Shown piece by piece: positions 15,728 through 23,559 of a stretch of DNA of 64,000 nt. This stretch comes from SAR202 cluster bacterium (GTDB taxonomy: Bacteria; Chloroflexota; Dehalococcoidia; Lucifugimonadales; UBA2962): contig JAKUTS010000001.1 in assembly GCA_022447925.1 (NCBI GenBank), positions 1 through 64,000 on the forward strand, given 5' to 3'. A model generated the notes under the pieces. That model was not told where the DNA came from. It saw only the letters and a program-made list of their open reading frames with translations, and searched no databases. The first letter of the stretch is position 1, and every line of letters begins with the position of its first letter. A program made the position numbers and the translations under genes.

Positions 15728-16672
15728 TTAAATGGTAAAAAGTGCAGAAGGATCTTTAATATTTCTCAATCTGACACGCGTAACAGAGGAAAGGACTAAT
15801 TTGAGGCCTGTCTTATTGACTGTGCTTATGTTTTCATAGGACGTCGTGTAAGAGGAGTACCTAGAGCATAATAATGCTCCAAACAGCAAAATAGTTGCAG
15901 ATATATACACCCAAGTTAAAAGTGCCAATATTGCTCCTACGGGTCCATAAACAGCATTATGGATTGGAAAAGTTTGTACCCACCAAACAAATACAGCATT
16001 TTCTATCCAAAAAGCTATAGCTACTCCAAGCGCAGTCGGCCAGACATTTTGAATTCGAATCTGTGTATTTGGAATGAAGTAGTAAATAAGCGTGAAAATA
16101 ATAAATGAAATGATAGGGGATACAAGGTTGGTAGCAAGGTCCCATAAGATGCCATTTTGTAAAAATGAATTTGGTGCAATGAGGCTAGTGAATTCCTTCA
16201 TTAGGCTGAATACAGGAGTTATAAAAAGCAGCACTACTACTAGGGTGCCTCCGCCGATAACAAGAGAAAGATCCATAAATCGTTCTCTTAAGAATGGTCT
16301 CGTTTTTCTGATACCCCATGCATTATTTATGCCTTTACGTATTGCTCCAAATGCTGCTGTACTAGCCCAAATCACACCTAATATGCCAAAAACACCGGTA
16401 ATTGCCCTAGCGTTGACGACATCACCCAAGGTGTTTTCAATAAATTCTTTGGAAATAGGTACAACGTCTGCAATTTGTTGAACTAAGTCAGACTGCTCAG
16501 CCTCAGGACCAAGTGCAAATCCAAGTATGGATACAACGCCCAAAAATAATGGGAAAAGGCTAAACATTGTATAAAAAGCGATAGCCCCTGCTACATAAGG
16601 GCAGTTTTTATACATAAAATCATTTACTGCATCAGCGCAGAAAAGTACAAATCGTGAAAAATATAAAGTCAT
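15728..16672 (-). CDS. YihY/BrkB family inner-membrane protein
   Basis: A 314-residue polytopic membrane protein of the YihY/UPF0761 family. About six membrane helices can be seen. The first begins in the conserved 'CPYVAGAIAFYTMFSLFPLF', with the family's 'A-x-A-F-Y' near residue 32, and the 'WASTAAFGAIRKGINNAW' segment is the second family hallmark. The last helices 'GAILALLTWVYISATILLFGA' close the domain. The name RNase BN applied to some members is historical; transport or envelope roles are suspected but unproven. It is followed on the same strand by the PAC2 gene. Confidence 0.88.
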   Translation of the reverse strand: MTLYFSRFVLFCADAVNDFMYKNCPYVAGAIAFYTMFSLFPLFLGVVSILGFALGPEAEQSDLVQQIADVVPISKEFIENTLGDVVNARAITGVFGILGVIWASTAAFGAIRKGINNAWGIRKTRPFLRERFMDLSLVIGGGTLVVVLLFITPVFSLMKEFTSLIAPNSFLQNGILWDLATNLVSPIISFIIFTLIYYFIPNTQIRIQNVWPTALGVAIAFWIENAVFVWWVQTFPIHNAVYGPVGAILALLTWVYISATILLFGALLCSRYSSYTTSYENISTVNKTGLKLVLSSVTRVRLRNIKDPSALFTI

Positions 16673-16881
16673 CTTAAGTAAATGGCGTGGATTTTTATGC
16701 CGAACATTAGCTTTAATGTGTTTAAAAACTTATTATATCGCAAATCTCATTAAGAATCTGATTATTTTCAAGTTTTTCGAATGGTTGAAGCGATGTATTG
16801 ACCCTTGGTGCTATAGTGTTATCGAACCTTTCGAGATGCTTTGACCATACAAAATATAATTTTAAAAAGGGAGCATGATCG

Positions 16882-18489
16882 ATGATTAAATCAGTCTCTT
16901 ATGACCAACTGAACCCCGTTTCATTTTTAGACAGAAGTTCTTCTGTTTATCCGGACAAAGAAGCTGTCATATATAAACAACACCGGTATACATATTCTGA
17001 ATTCGGAGATCGGGTGAATCAATTGGCAAATGCCTTAAGTCGAAGTGGAGTGAGCGCCGGAGATAGAGTGGGTTTTCTTTGTCCAAATATTCCCGCCATG
17101 CTTGAAGGTCATTATGGCCCAATGAAGCTAGGAGCCATATTGGTTGCGATTAATATAAGACTTTCATCTCGAGAAATCTTATATATTTTGAACCATTCAA
17201 GGGTTAAAGTGCTTGTTCTAGATGCAGAATTTGCTGAAAAGATTTTAGATATAGTCGATAAACTTGAGACAGTTACGGAATTTGTCCAAGTTACAGACGA
17301 CTTCCCAATAGACCTACAATTGTCTATTACAGATTATGAAACATACCTATCAAAAGAGTCACCTAATATTAGCAATGTGGATTTGACTTCAGAATTAGAC
17401 ACGATATCGATCAATTACACCTCGGGCACTACCGGATTACCTAAAGGTGTGGAATATCATGCAAGGGGAGCGTATTTAGCAGCAATAGGAGAGGCCTTAG
17501 AATGTAGTATGAATTGGAAAACTAGGTACTTATGGACCTTGCCCATGTTTCATTGTAATGGATGGTGTTTTACATGGGGAGTGACTGCTGTTGGTGGAAC
17601 ACATATATGTTTGAGAAAAGCGGACCCAAAAGCAATATTTGATTTAATTTCCAAAGAGTCCATTACACATATGTGTGGAGCCCCTACCGTGCTAACTAGT
17701 ATGTACTCTTCAAAAGAATCAAAGAAAGCAAAAATTGTAGGATTGAATATAATGACTGCCGGCGCTCCCCCTGCACCACAGGTTATAAGAAGTATTGAAG
17801 GAATGGGAGCAACTTTGTACCACACATACGGTTTAACTGAAACATATGGACCACATACTATCTGTGCAATTCAAGATTTTTGGTCTAAGTTATCCACCTC
17901 CGAACAAAGCAAACTGAAATCAAGACAGGGCGTGCCTTATATTGTGGCTCAAACAGGACTTAAAGTCGTTGATAAAAAAATGCAGGATGTTCCACGCGAC
18001 GGAGCTACAGTAGGCGAAGTCGTAATGAGAGGAAACAATGTTATGACTGGCTACCATGAAAACATAGAAGCTACGCAAAAGGCATTCGAGGGAGATTGGT
18101 TTCATTCAGGTGACCTCGCGGTTTGGCATGATGATGGGTATATAGAATTACAAGATAGAGCCAAAGATGTAATTATTTCGGGTGGAGAAAATATATCAAG
18201 CCAGCAGGTTGAAAAAGTAATTATGGAACATTCAGGCGTTTTAGAAGTGTCTGTTATAGGTGTGCCTGACGATAAATGGGGTGAAGTTCCAAAGGCTTTT
18301 GTGGTTACAAAAGAAGGAAAAAATATAGAAAGCGAAGAAATAATTCAATTTTGCAGGGAACGACTTGCTCATTTTAAAGCACCAAAGTATGTAGACTTTG
18401 GGCCATTGCCAAAAACAGCCACAGGGAAAATACAAAAGTATGTTTTACGAGATGCGGAATGGAAAGATAAACAGAAACGGATTAATTAA
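16882..18489 (+). CDS. AMP-forming acyl-CoA synthetase
   Basis: A 535-residue ANL-superfamily ligase that adenylates a carboxylic acid and transfers the acyl group to CoA. The P-loop-like motif 'YTSGTTGLPKG' is at 179-189, with 'TAGAPPAPQ', 'YGLTETYGP', 'GDLAVWHDDGYIELQDR' and, near the end, 'TATGKIQKYVLR' carrying the adenylation lysine. The sequence type fits fatty or branched/aryl acids; the chain length cannot be set. GGGAG lies 8 bases before the ATG. A TATAAT box at 16855-16860 is a possible -10. The enoyl-CoA hydratase 8 bases downstream suggests one operon for acyl-CoA activation and degradation. Confidence 0.9.
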   Translation: MIKSVSYDQLNPVSFLDRSSSVYPDKEAVIYKQHRYTYSEFGDRVNQLANALSRSGVSAGDRVGFLCPNIPAMLEGHYGPMKLGAILVAINIRLSSREILYILNHSRVKVLVLDAEFAEKILDIVDKLETVTEFVQVTDDFPIDLQLSITDYETYLSKESPNISNVDLTSELDTISINYTSGTTGLPKGVEYHARGAYLAAIGEALECSMNWKTRYLWTLPMFHCNGWCFTWGVTAVGGTHICLRKADPKAIFDLISKESITHMCGAPTVLTSMYSSKESKKAKIVGLNIMTAGAPPAPQVIRSIEGMGATLYHTYGLTETYGPHTICAIQDFWSKLSTSEQSKLKSRQGVPYIVAQTGLKVVDKKMQDVPRDGATVGEVVMRGNNVMTGYHENIEATQKAFEGDWFHSGDLAVWHDDGYIELQDRAKDVIISGGENISSQQVEKVIMEHSGVLEVSVIGVPDDKWGEVPKAFVVTKEGKNIESEEIIQFCRERLAHFKAPKYVDFGPLPKTATGKIQKYVLRDAEWKDKQKRIN

Positions 18490-18497
18490 TAAAAGTA

Positions 18498-19283
18498 ATG
18501 GTTAAGTCAATATCACAAAAAGGGATCTTGTCTGAACGCGATACACCGGTGTTAGTGCTTAGTCTGATCCACTCGGAAAAAAGAAATACACTATCGTTAG
18601 AAAAACTTATAACTTTGAGTGCTGAAATAGAGAAGTTTGCCAGTGATCCTGCTTTAAGTGTTTTAGTGATTAGAGCTGAAGGGCCAGTTTTCAGTGCCGG
18701 GCACGATCTTTATGAAATTAAAAATGGAACTCGTGAAGATCACTTAAAACTATTTGAGCAATGCGCTAAGACTATGGAACAAATCCGCAAGACCCCAAAG
18801 CCTGTCATTGCTTCTGTGAATGGACTAGCAACTGCGGCTGGCTGTCAATTAGTTGCTACATGTGATATCGCTATTGCCTCTTCTGAATCCCAGTTCGCCA
18901 CCCCCGGAGTAAATATAGGCTTATTTTGTACAATGCCCGGTGTGGCGCTATCAAGAGCAATACCTAAGAAAAAAGCGTTGGACATGATGTTAACGGGAGA
19001 GCCAATTGATGCCAAAGAAGCTAAATCTCTAGGATTAATTAGCAGAGTGGTTCAAAAAGATAAGCTAAAAGACGAGACATATTCATTGGCACACAAAATT
19101 GCGAATCTTAGCCCTGCAGTAATTTCTATGGGCAAGCAGGCTTTTTATAAACAGATCGAATTAAATATTGAGACAGCCTACGAATTTGCACAAGATGAGA
19201 TGGTAAAACATTTGGAACATCCCGACGCAAAGGAAGGCATATCCGCATTTCTAACGAAACGTCCACCTAATTGGACACAATAA
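18498..19283 (+). CDS. Enoyl-CoA hydratase/isomerase family protein (ECHDC3-like)
   Basis: A 261-residue crotonase-fold protein. The oxyanion-hole segments are 'FSAGHDLYEI' and 'GLATAAGCQLVATCDIAIA', followed by 'FATPGVNIGLFCTMPGVALSRAIP', a string typical of the ECHDC3 branch. In that branch the first canonical catalytic glutamate of crotonase is not obvious; position 'AAGCQL' carries cysteine, so hydratase activity should not be taken for granted. It follows the acyl-CoA synthetase after eight bases and probably acts on its product. The C-terminus 'FLTKRPPNW' is typical of the family. Confidence 0.87.
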   Translation: MVKSISQKGILSERDTPVLVLSLIHSEKRNTLSLEKLITLSAEIEKFASDPALSVLVIRAEGPVFSAGHDLYEIKNGTREDHLKLFEQCAKTMEQIRKTPKPVIASVNGLATAAGCQLVATCDIAIASSESQFATPGVNIGLFCTMPGVALSRAIPKKKALDMMLTGEPIDAKEAKSLGLISRVVQKDKLKDETYSLAHKIANLSPAVISMGKQAFYKQIELNIETAYEFAQDEMVKHLEHPDAKEGISAFLTKRPPNWTQ

Positions 19284-19305
19284 TTAAACAAGCTTAAAAA
19301 TGGAA

Positions 19306-19743
19306 TTATTTGAACAAATCTTTTATACGTTCAAATATAGATTTACCTCCGGCGACTCCTAGTAAATTCTTATTCCAAGCCTTCTCAGCAGATTTGGATC
19401 TTTTTAAATCACCAACCCGTTTTTTCATCAGGTTTAATATTTCTTTATCTTCCCCACCATCAAGCCAGAACCCATGTTGGTCAGTACAATAGTCAACAGG
19501 AAGATTGTATGCTCGGTAATTAAATGTCGCCATTTTGGCATTACATTTTACACAGTTTATATCGCTTTCCCTAATAGCATACATTCTTGTACCCTTCTTT
19601 AATTCTGTAACGAAAACGGTGTCTTCTAGCAAGTCTAATTCATGCTGATCAAGCCATTTCCCATCACATGAAGGGCATTGGTCTATTTCAATCCCGCGAT
19701 CTATTTTCGTTTCAAGAGCAGTTTTATCTCTTGGACAATCCAT
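19306..19743 (-). CDS. Zinc-ribbon (zf-TFIIB type) protein
   Basis: A 145-residue small protein with two zinc-ribbon halves. The first is C-P-x-D ... 'CPSCDGKWLDQHELD', which is the zf-TFIIB pattern of small bacterial proteins. The second is 'CVKCNAKMATFNY' ... 'DYCTDQHGFWLDGGE', a degenerate repeat of the same module in which the second pair has only one Cys. Role unknown. I choose ATG 19743 because GAGGT lies five bases upstream; a TTG at 19776 would add eleven residues and overlap the SirB1 gene. It follows SirB1 on the minus strand and is probably co-transcribed. Confidence 0.78.
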   Translation of the reverse strand: MDCPRDKTALETKIDRGIEIDQCPSCDGKWLDQHELDLLEDTVFVTELKKGTRMYAIRESDINCVKCNAKMATFNYRAYNLPVDYCTDQHGFWLDGGEDKEILNLMKKRVGDLKRSKSAEKAWNKNLLGVAGGKSIFERIKDLFK

Positions 19744-19765
19744 TAGTACCTCGTATTTGGAATTT

Positions 19766-20593
19766 TTAAGCTCCAAGCTCGTTAATTATCTTATTTACCA
19801 TCTTATCTTTATTTGATGGATCACAGGAGTCTGAGAAAAATTTTAAATCTGCCAAAGCCTGCGCACGATTCCCAATTTGGTAGTGTAACAAACCACGATC
19901 TCGGCGTTCTTCAATAGCTGTTGGGTTTATGGCAACTAACATATCCAAAACCTTAACTGTTTGTGACAAATCATTAAGTTTAAGGTGGGCGGCTTTTAAA
20001 TTACGTAACATTCTAATTATAAATTCTCTATTTGTAACCGGATCCAAGAATTGTTTGTCCCAATTCCGTCTGTTAGCAGTTATTCGTTTAAATAAAGCGA
20101 TCGCTTCTTGTTTAGAAATTATTGATCCGTTATGAAACGGGTCGATGAAATGATCATCTATGCCAAGATGACCGACTAAAAAATGCCCAGGCATACCTAT
20201 TCCAACTAATGGAATACCAGCTCGGTTACCAACTTCAATGTATATTAATGCCAGTGTTATAGGAATCCCTGTACGGTTGTCGATAACATCATTTATATAA
20301 CTGTTTTTTGGGTCATAATAATCTTGGTGGTTGCCTTTATAATGTAGCTCCTCATAGAGCCAGCCACTTATTAAATTCATGGAGTGTAATGGCGAATCAT
20401 CTTTGCTTTGCTCCAGTCTGTTCATTAGCACAGAAGCCATTGAGTCCAACGCATCTAATTCTGATTCCCCTTCTAGTTCCGGATAATTGGACTGGGCTAT
20501 TAAAATAGATGCCACTGCAAGATCAATTTGATCATCTGCTAGATGGCCTAAACGCTCAAAGTCTGATGTCCACTCCGGCTCTATCGTAACCAT
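19766..20593 (-). CDS. SirB1/transglutaminase-like protein with TPR-type tail
   Basis: A 275-residue SirB1-family protein. The N-terminal half is a transglutaminase-like fold with 'YYDPKNSYINDVIDNRTGIP' cut by 'ITLALIYIEVGNRAGI', then 'GMPGHFLVGH' and 'FIDPFHNG' typical of the family. The C-terminal 80 residues form helices resembling one or two TPR repeats ('LGAINP-type', 'ERRDRGLLHYQIGNRAQALADL'). The active-site cysteine of transglutaminases is not evident, as in other SirB1 proteins. Biochemical role unknown. It sits between an epimerase-like gene and a zinc-ribbon gene with very short gaps. Confidence 0.83.
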   Translation of the reverse strand: MVTIEPEWTSDFERLGHLADDQIDLAVASILIAQSNYPELEGESELDALDSMASVLMNRLEQSKDDSPLHSMNLISGWLYEELHYKGNHQDYYDPKNSYINDVIDNRTGIPITLALIYIEVGNRAGIPLVGIGMPGHFLVGHLGIDDHFIDPFHNGSIISKQEAIALFKRITANRRNWDKQFLDPVTNREFIIRMLRNLKAAHLKLNDLSQTVKVLDMLVAINPTAIEERRDRGLLHYQIGNRAQALADLKFFSDSCDPSNKDKMVNKIINELGA

Positions 20594-20601
20594 TTAGTTA
20601 T

Positions 20602-21429
20602 TCATTCCTTATCATTTATACAGTCTAAAAACCCTTCTTTAAATGTTGGGAATACATATTCATTATTGAGGAGAGTCATTGCATATTTACTGGTTATTTT
20701 TCGCCCTAATACCGTTTCGGTTTGCAAGCTCACTGGCAAAGGGGCTCGAGTCAACTTTTCTATGTAGGAAAATGTTTCGTGGTTGGTAGAAGGCTTTGTA
20801 TCCACGCCGTTCACAATATTTGTATTCACTCCAGGGTTAATTTTCCCAAACGATATTATAATTCTGCACAGATCCCTGACATGAATTCTCGATACCATTT
20901 TATTGCCAGCGCTTACGCGACTAAAATCACCTGCTATAAATCTACCAATTAATGATCGGTGGGGCCCATATATTCCGCCCGCCCGTATTATTCGACTATT
21001 ATCGTACCTTTTCAGGATTTTATCCTCTAACTTTAGCCGTGACTCCCCTCTTTTTGTGTCAGGTTTGGCGAGATTATCTTCGTCAATGACGGGAACATCT
21101 ATTTCGGTGCTGGAAGTAAAGTTTGAAGGGTATACAGAAGTTGACGAAATATGGATGTATATGACATCTTGCTTTGATGACATCAATCTATCTACAATGT
21201 TTCCATATGGCAGGGAGAATCGACCCGATTCCTCCTGTACAGGAGGGATAGTATCGAGAATTAAATCTGGCGTTTCTATTTCATGTGACGAAACTGAATC
21301 GATCGCAAAGAACCCTCGGTTCTTAACTAATGAAGGCTGACGAGTTAAGAATTTGATTGTGTTATCGTTACCAAAATTAGACGCCATATAGGTGCCAGTA
21401 AAGCTAGCTCCAAGACAAAGTATTTTCAC
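20602..21429 (-). CDS. NAD(P)-binding epimerase/dehydratase-like protein (atypical extended SDR)
   Basis: A 275-residue Rossmann protein. The N-terminal 'MKILCLGASFTGTYMA' has the G-x-x-x-T-G spacing of a relaxed dinucleotide site. Then come 'YIHISSTSVYPSNF' and 'RIIRAGGIYGPHRSL', which mark the YeeZ-like extended SDR group. The usual Tyr-x3-Lys is not clear, so it may bind a nucleotide without classical dehydrogenase chemistry. Substrate unknown. It leads a minus-strand run with SirB1 and the zinc-ribbon gene, and is divergent from kbl across 155 bases. Confidence 0.75.
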   Translation of the reverse strand: MKILCLGASFTGTYMASNFGNDNTIKFLTRQPSLVKNRGFFAIDSVSSHEIETPDLILDTIPPVQEESGRFSLPYGNIVDRLMSSKQDVIYIHISSTSVYPSNFTSSTEIDVPVIDEDNLAKPDTKRGESRLKLEDKILKRYDNSRIIRAGGIYGPHRSLIGRFIAGDFSRVSAGNKMVSRIHVRDLCRIIISFGKINPGVNTNIVNGVDTKPSTNHETFSYIEKLTRAPLPVSLQTETVLGRKITSKYAMTLLNNEYVFPTFKEGFLDCINDKE

Positions 21430-21519
21430 AATTGATTTATCCTTGAAGAAATAATAATTTAATTAATCGAAACCATGTAAAATTTTACTATGGACATTTA
21501 TCATAAGAAACTTTTTAAG

Positions 21520-21548
21520 TTGACATGATATCCACACGAAGTTAATCT
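21520..21548 (+). promoter_or_regulatory. Candidate promoter of the kbl operon
   Basis: A perfect -35 hexamer TTGACA at 21520-21525 is followed after 17 bp by TAATCT (21543-21548), a weak -10. It lies about 40 bases before the kbl start in the divergent gap. Confidence 0.4.
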
Positions 21549-21584
21549 GCTTGCCGTCAAGAGTTCATGGAGGACCCAATATTT

Positions 21585-22775
21585 ATGACAGCTTACGATC
21601 GCTATAAATCACAACTAACTCAGGAATTGGAACAAATTAAAAAGTCAGGCTTATATAAAAGCGAAAAGGCTATTGTTAGTTCGCAGAGTTCAGATATATC
21701 AACTAATTTAGGCGAAATGATTAACTTTTGCGCTAATAATTATTTAGGCTTGGCGAATTCTCAGGAACTAATTGATAGCGCAAAAAACGCGGTGGATACT
21801 CACGGTTTTGGAGTGGCCTCGGTACGATTTATATGTGGCACCCAGGATATACATTTAGAGCTTGAAAATAAAATTAGTAAATTTATGGATACAGAAGCCA
21901 CGATATTGTATACGTCTTGTTTTGATGCAAATACTGGTCTGTTTGAAACATTACTAGGGCCAGATGATGCAATCATATCGGACGAGTTGAATCACGCCTC
22001 AATAATTGATGGTATTAGATTGTGTAAAGCTACTAGAAAAGTGTATAAGCATGCAGATTTAGAGGACCTGGAATCTCGATTGAAAGAAACAGTTGATAGC
22101 AGATTCAAGATGATTGCTACGGATGGGGTTTTTTCTATGCAGGGAGACATCGCGCCTCTAGAAGGCATCTGTGATTTGGCTGAAAAGTATGATGCCTTGG
22201 TTATGGTTGATGATTCACATGCAACGGGGTTTTTCGGACCGAACGGACGAGGTACTGCAGATGAACTAGGTGTTCAAAACAGAATCGACATAACCACTAG
22301 TACATTAGGGAAAGCTTTAGGTGGTGCATCTGGTGGGTTTACTACAGGCAAAAAAGAAATTATAGAATTCCTTAGACAAAGATCCAGGCCTTATCTTTTT
22401 TCAAATTCCTTAGCACCTGCTGTAGTGATGGGGTCAATGAAAGCATTTGATTTAATAGACCAAAAGCCTGAATTAAGAGACAAATTACGAGAAAATACTA
22501 CCTATTTTAGAAAAGAAATGACAAATTTGGGATTTGATATTATCCCAGGAAATCATCCTATTGTTCCAGTTATGATTGGGGACGAAATTAAGAATGTTGA
22601 GCTGGCAAAAGCTGTTAACGATGAGGGAATATTTTGTGTGGGATTTTCATTTCCTGTTGTTCCAAAGGGACAAGCGAGAATACGGCTGCAAATGTCAGCT
22701 GCACATAACAGAACGCAATTAGATAAGGCAATTGTCGCATTTCAAAAGGCAGGCAAAAATCTTAAGATAATTTAG
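21585..22775 (+). CDS. kbl: 2-amino-3-ketobutyrate CoA ligase (glycine C-acetyltransferase)
   Basis: A 396-residue alpha-oxoamine synthase (fold-type I PLP). It cleaves 2-amino-3-oxobutyrate with CoA to glycine and acetyl-CoA, the second step of threonine breakdown. It shows '[10 protein letters not shown]', '[10 protein letters not shown]', '[15 protein letters not shown]', '[11 protein letters not shown]' and the PLP lysine K243 in 'STLGKALGG', against K244 in E. coli Kbl. The motif set fits Kbl better than 8-amino-7-oxononanoate synthase, but the two families are close. GGAGGA is ten bases before ATG 21585; an ATG at 21567 is an alternative. The matching threonine dehydrogenase-like gene is 31 kb away at 53.0 kb. 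Confidence 0.87.
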   Translation: MTAYDRYKSQLTQELEQIKKSGLYKSEKAIVSSQSSDISTNLGEMINFCANNYLGLANSQELIDSAKNAVDTHGFGVASVRFICGTQDIHLELENKISKFMDTEATILYTSCFDANTGLFETLLGPDDAIISDELNHASIIDGIRLCKATRKVYKHADLEDLESRLKETVDSRFKMIATDGVFSMQGDIAPLEGICDLAEKYDALVMVDDSHATGFFGPNGRGTADELGVQNRIDITTSTLGKALGGASGGFTTGKKEIIEFLRQRSRPYLFSNSLAPAVVMGSMKAFDLIDQKPELRDKLRENTTYFRKEMTNLGFDIIPGNHPIVPVMIGDEIKNVELAKAVNDEGIFCVGFSFPVVPKGQARIRLQMSAAHNRTQLDKAIVAFQKAGKNLKII

Positions 22776-22794
22776 TAGATTAGGAATAATATAA

Positions 22795-23559
22795 ATGGAA
22801 AATTATAAGGACGAATTCGCTAATAAGGTAGCAATTGTCACTGGTGCTGGCCAAGGAATGGGGAAAGCAGTGGCCGAGCGACTCGCGCAAGGAGGGTCGA
22901 AAATTGTAGTTTTTGATATAAACTCAGATCAGGCTGAAGCTGCCATTAGCTCTTTAAATGAATATAGCAGTGAATCAATGGTAGTTACTGGAGATGTCAC
23001 AAAAAAGGACGATGTTGAAAAAGCTGTCAAAGATACTGTGGATCGGTTCGGGCAAGTCGATATTCTCATCAATAACGCTGGCGTACTGAGGCCGACTGCT
23101 GTAATTGATATCGATGAAAAGGAATGGGATTGGGTGGTTGCAGTTAATTTAAAAGGAACATTTCTATTTTCACAGGCTGTATTAAAGATAATGCGAAAAA
23201 ATAACTGGGGCAGAATAGTCAACTTTTCATCTACTGCTGGTAAAAATATATCTACTGTGGGTGGTGCTCATTATACATCTGCCAAGGCAGCGATATTGGG
23301 ATTTACTCGGCATTTAGCAAAAGAGGAAGCAGGTCATGGAATCACTGTCAATTCTGTATGTCCCGGCTTAATTGATACAGAGATGGTTAGAAATACAATT
23401 GATCCTGTGAAAACACAAAAATATGCGGATTCGTTTCCCATAAGTCGTTTAGGAGAACCAGAAGAAGTAGCAGAGCTAGTCGCTTTTCTTTGCTCTAACC
23501 GCGCTGCTTACATTACTGGAGCGTCTTTGGATATTAATGGTGGAGATTTAATGATTTGA
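22795..23559 (+). CDS. Classical SDR family oxidoreductase downstream of kbl
   Basis: A 254-residue SDR with TGAGQGMG, 'VFDIN' after strand two (NAD type), 'NNAGVLRPT', 'NFSSTAG', the Tyr/Lys pair in 'HYTSAKAA' and 'GASLDINGG'. The sequence is of the FabG/3-hydroxyacid dehydrogenase kind. Nineteen bases separate it from kbl and its TGA overlaps the next ATG, so it lies in an operon. A link to threonine or 2-amino-3-oxobutyrate metabolism is possible from position alone, but the dehydrogenase for that pathway in this genome appears to be the zinc-type one at 53.0 kb. Confidence 0.87.
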   Translation: MENYKDEFANKVAIVTGAGQGMGKAVAERLAQGGSKIVVFDINSDQAEAAISSLNEYSSESMVVTGDVTKKDDVEKAVKDTVDRFGQVDILINNAGVLRPTAVIDIDEKEWDWVVAVNLKGTFLFSQAVLKIMRKNNWGRIVNFSSTAGKNISTVGGAHYTSAKAAILGFTRHLAKEEAGHGITVNSVCPGLIDTEMVRNTIDPVKTQKYADSFPISRLGEPEEVAELVAFLCSNRAAYITGASLDINGGDLMI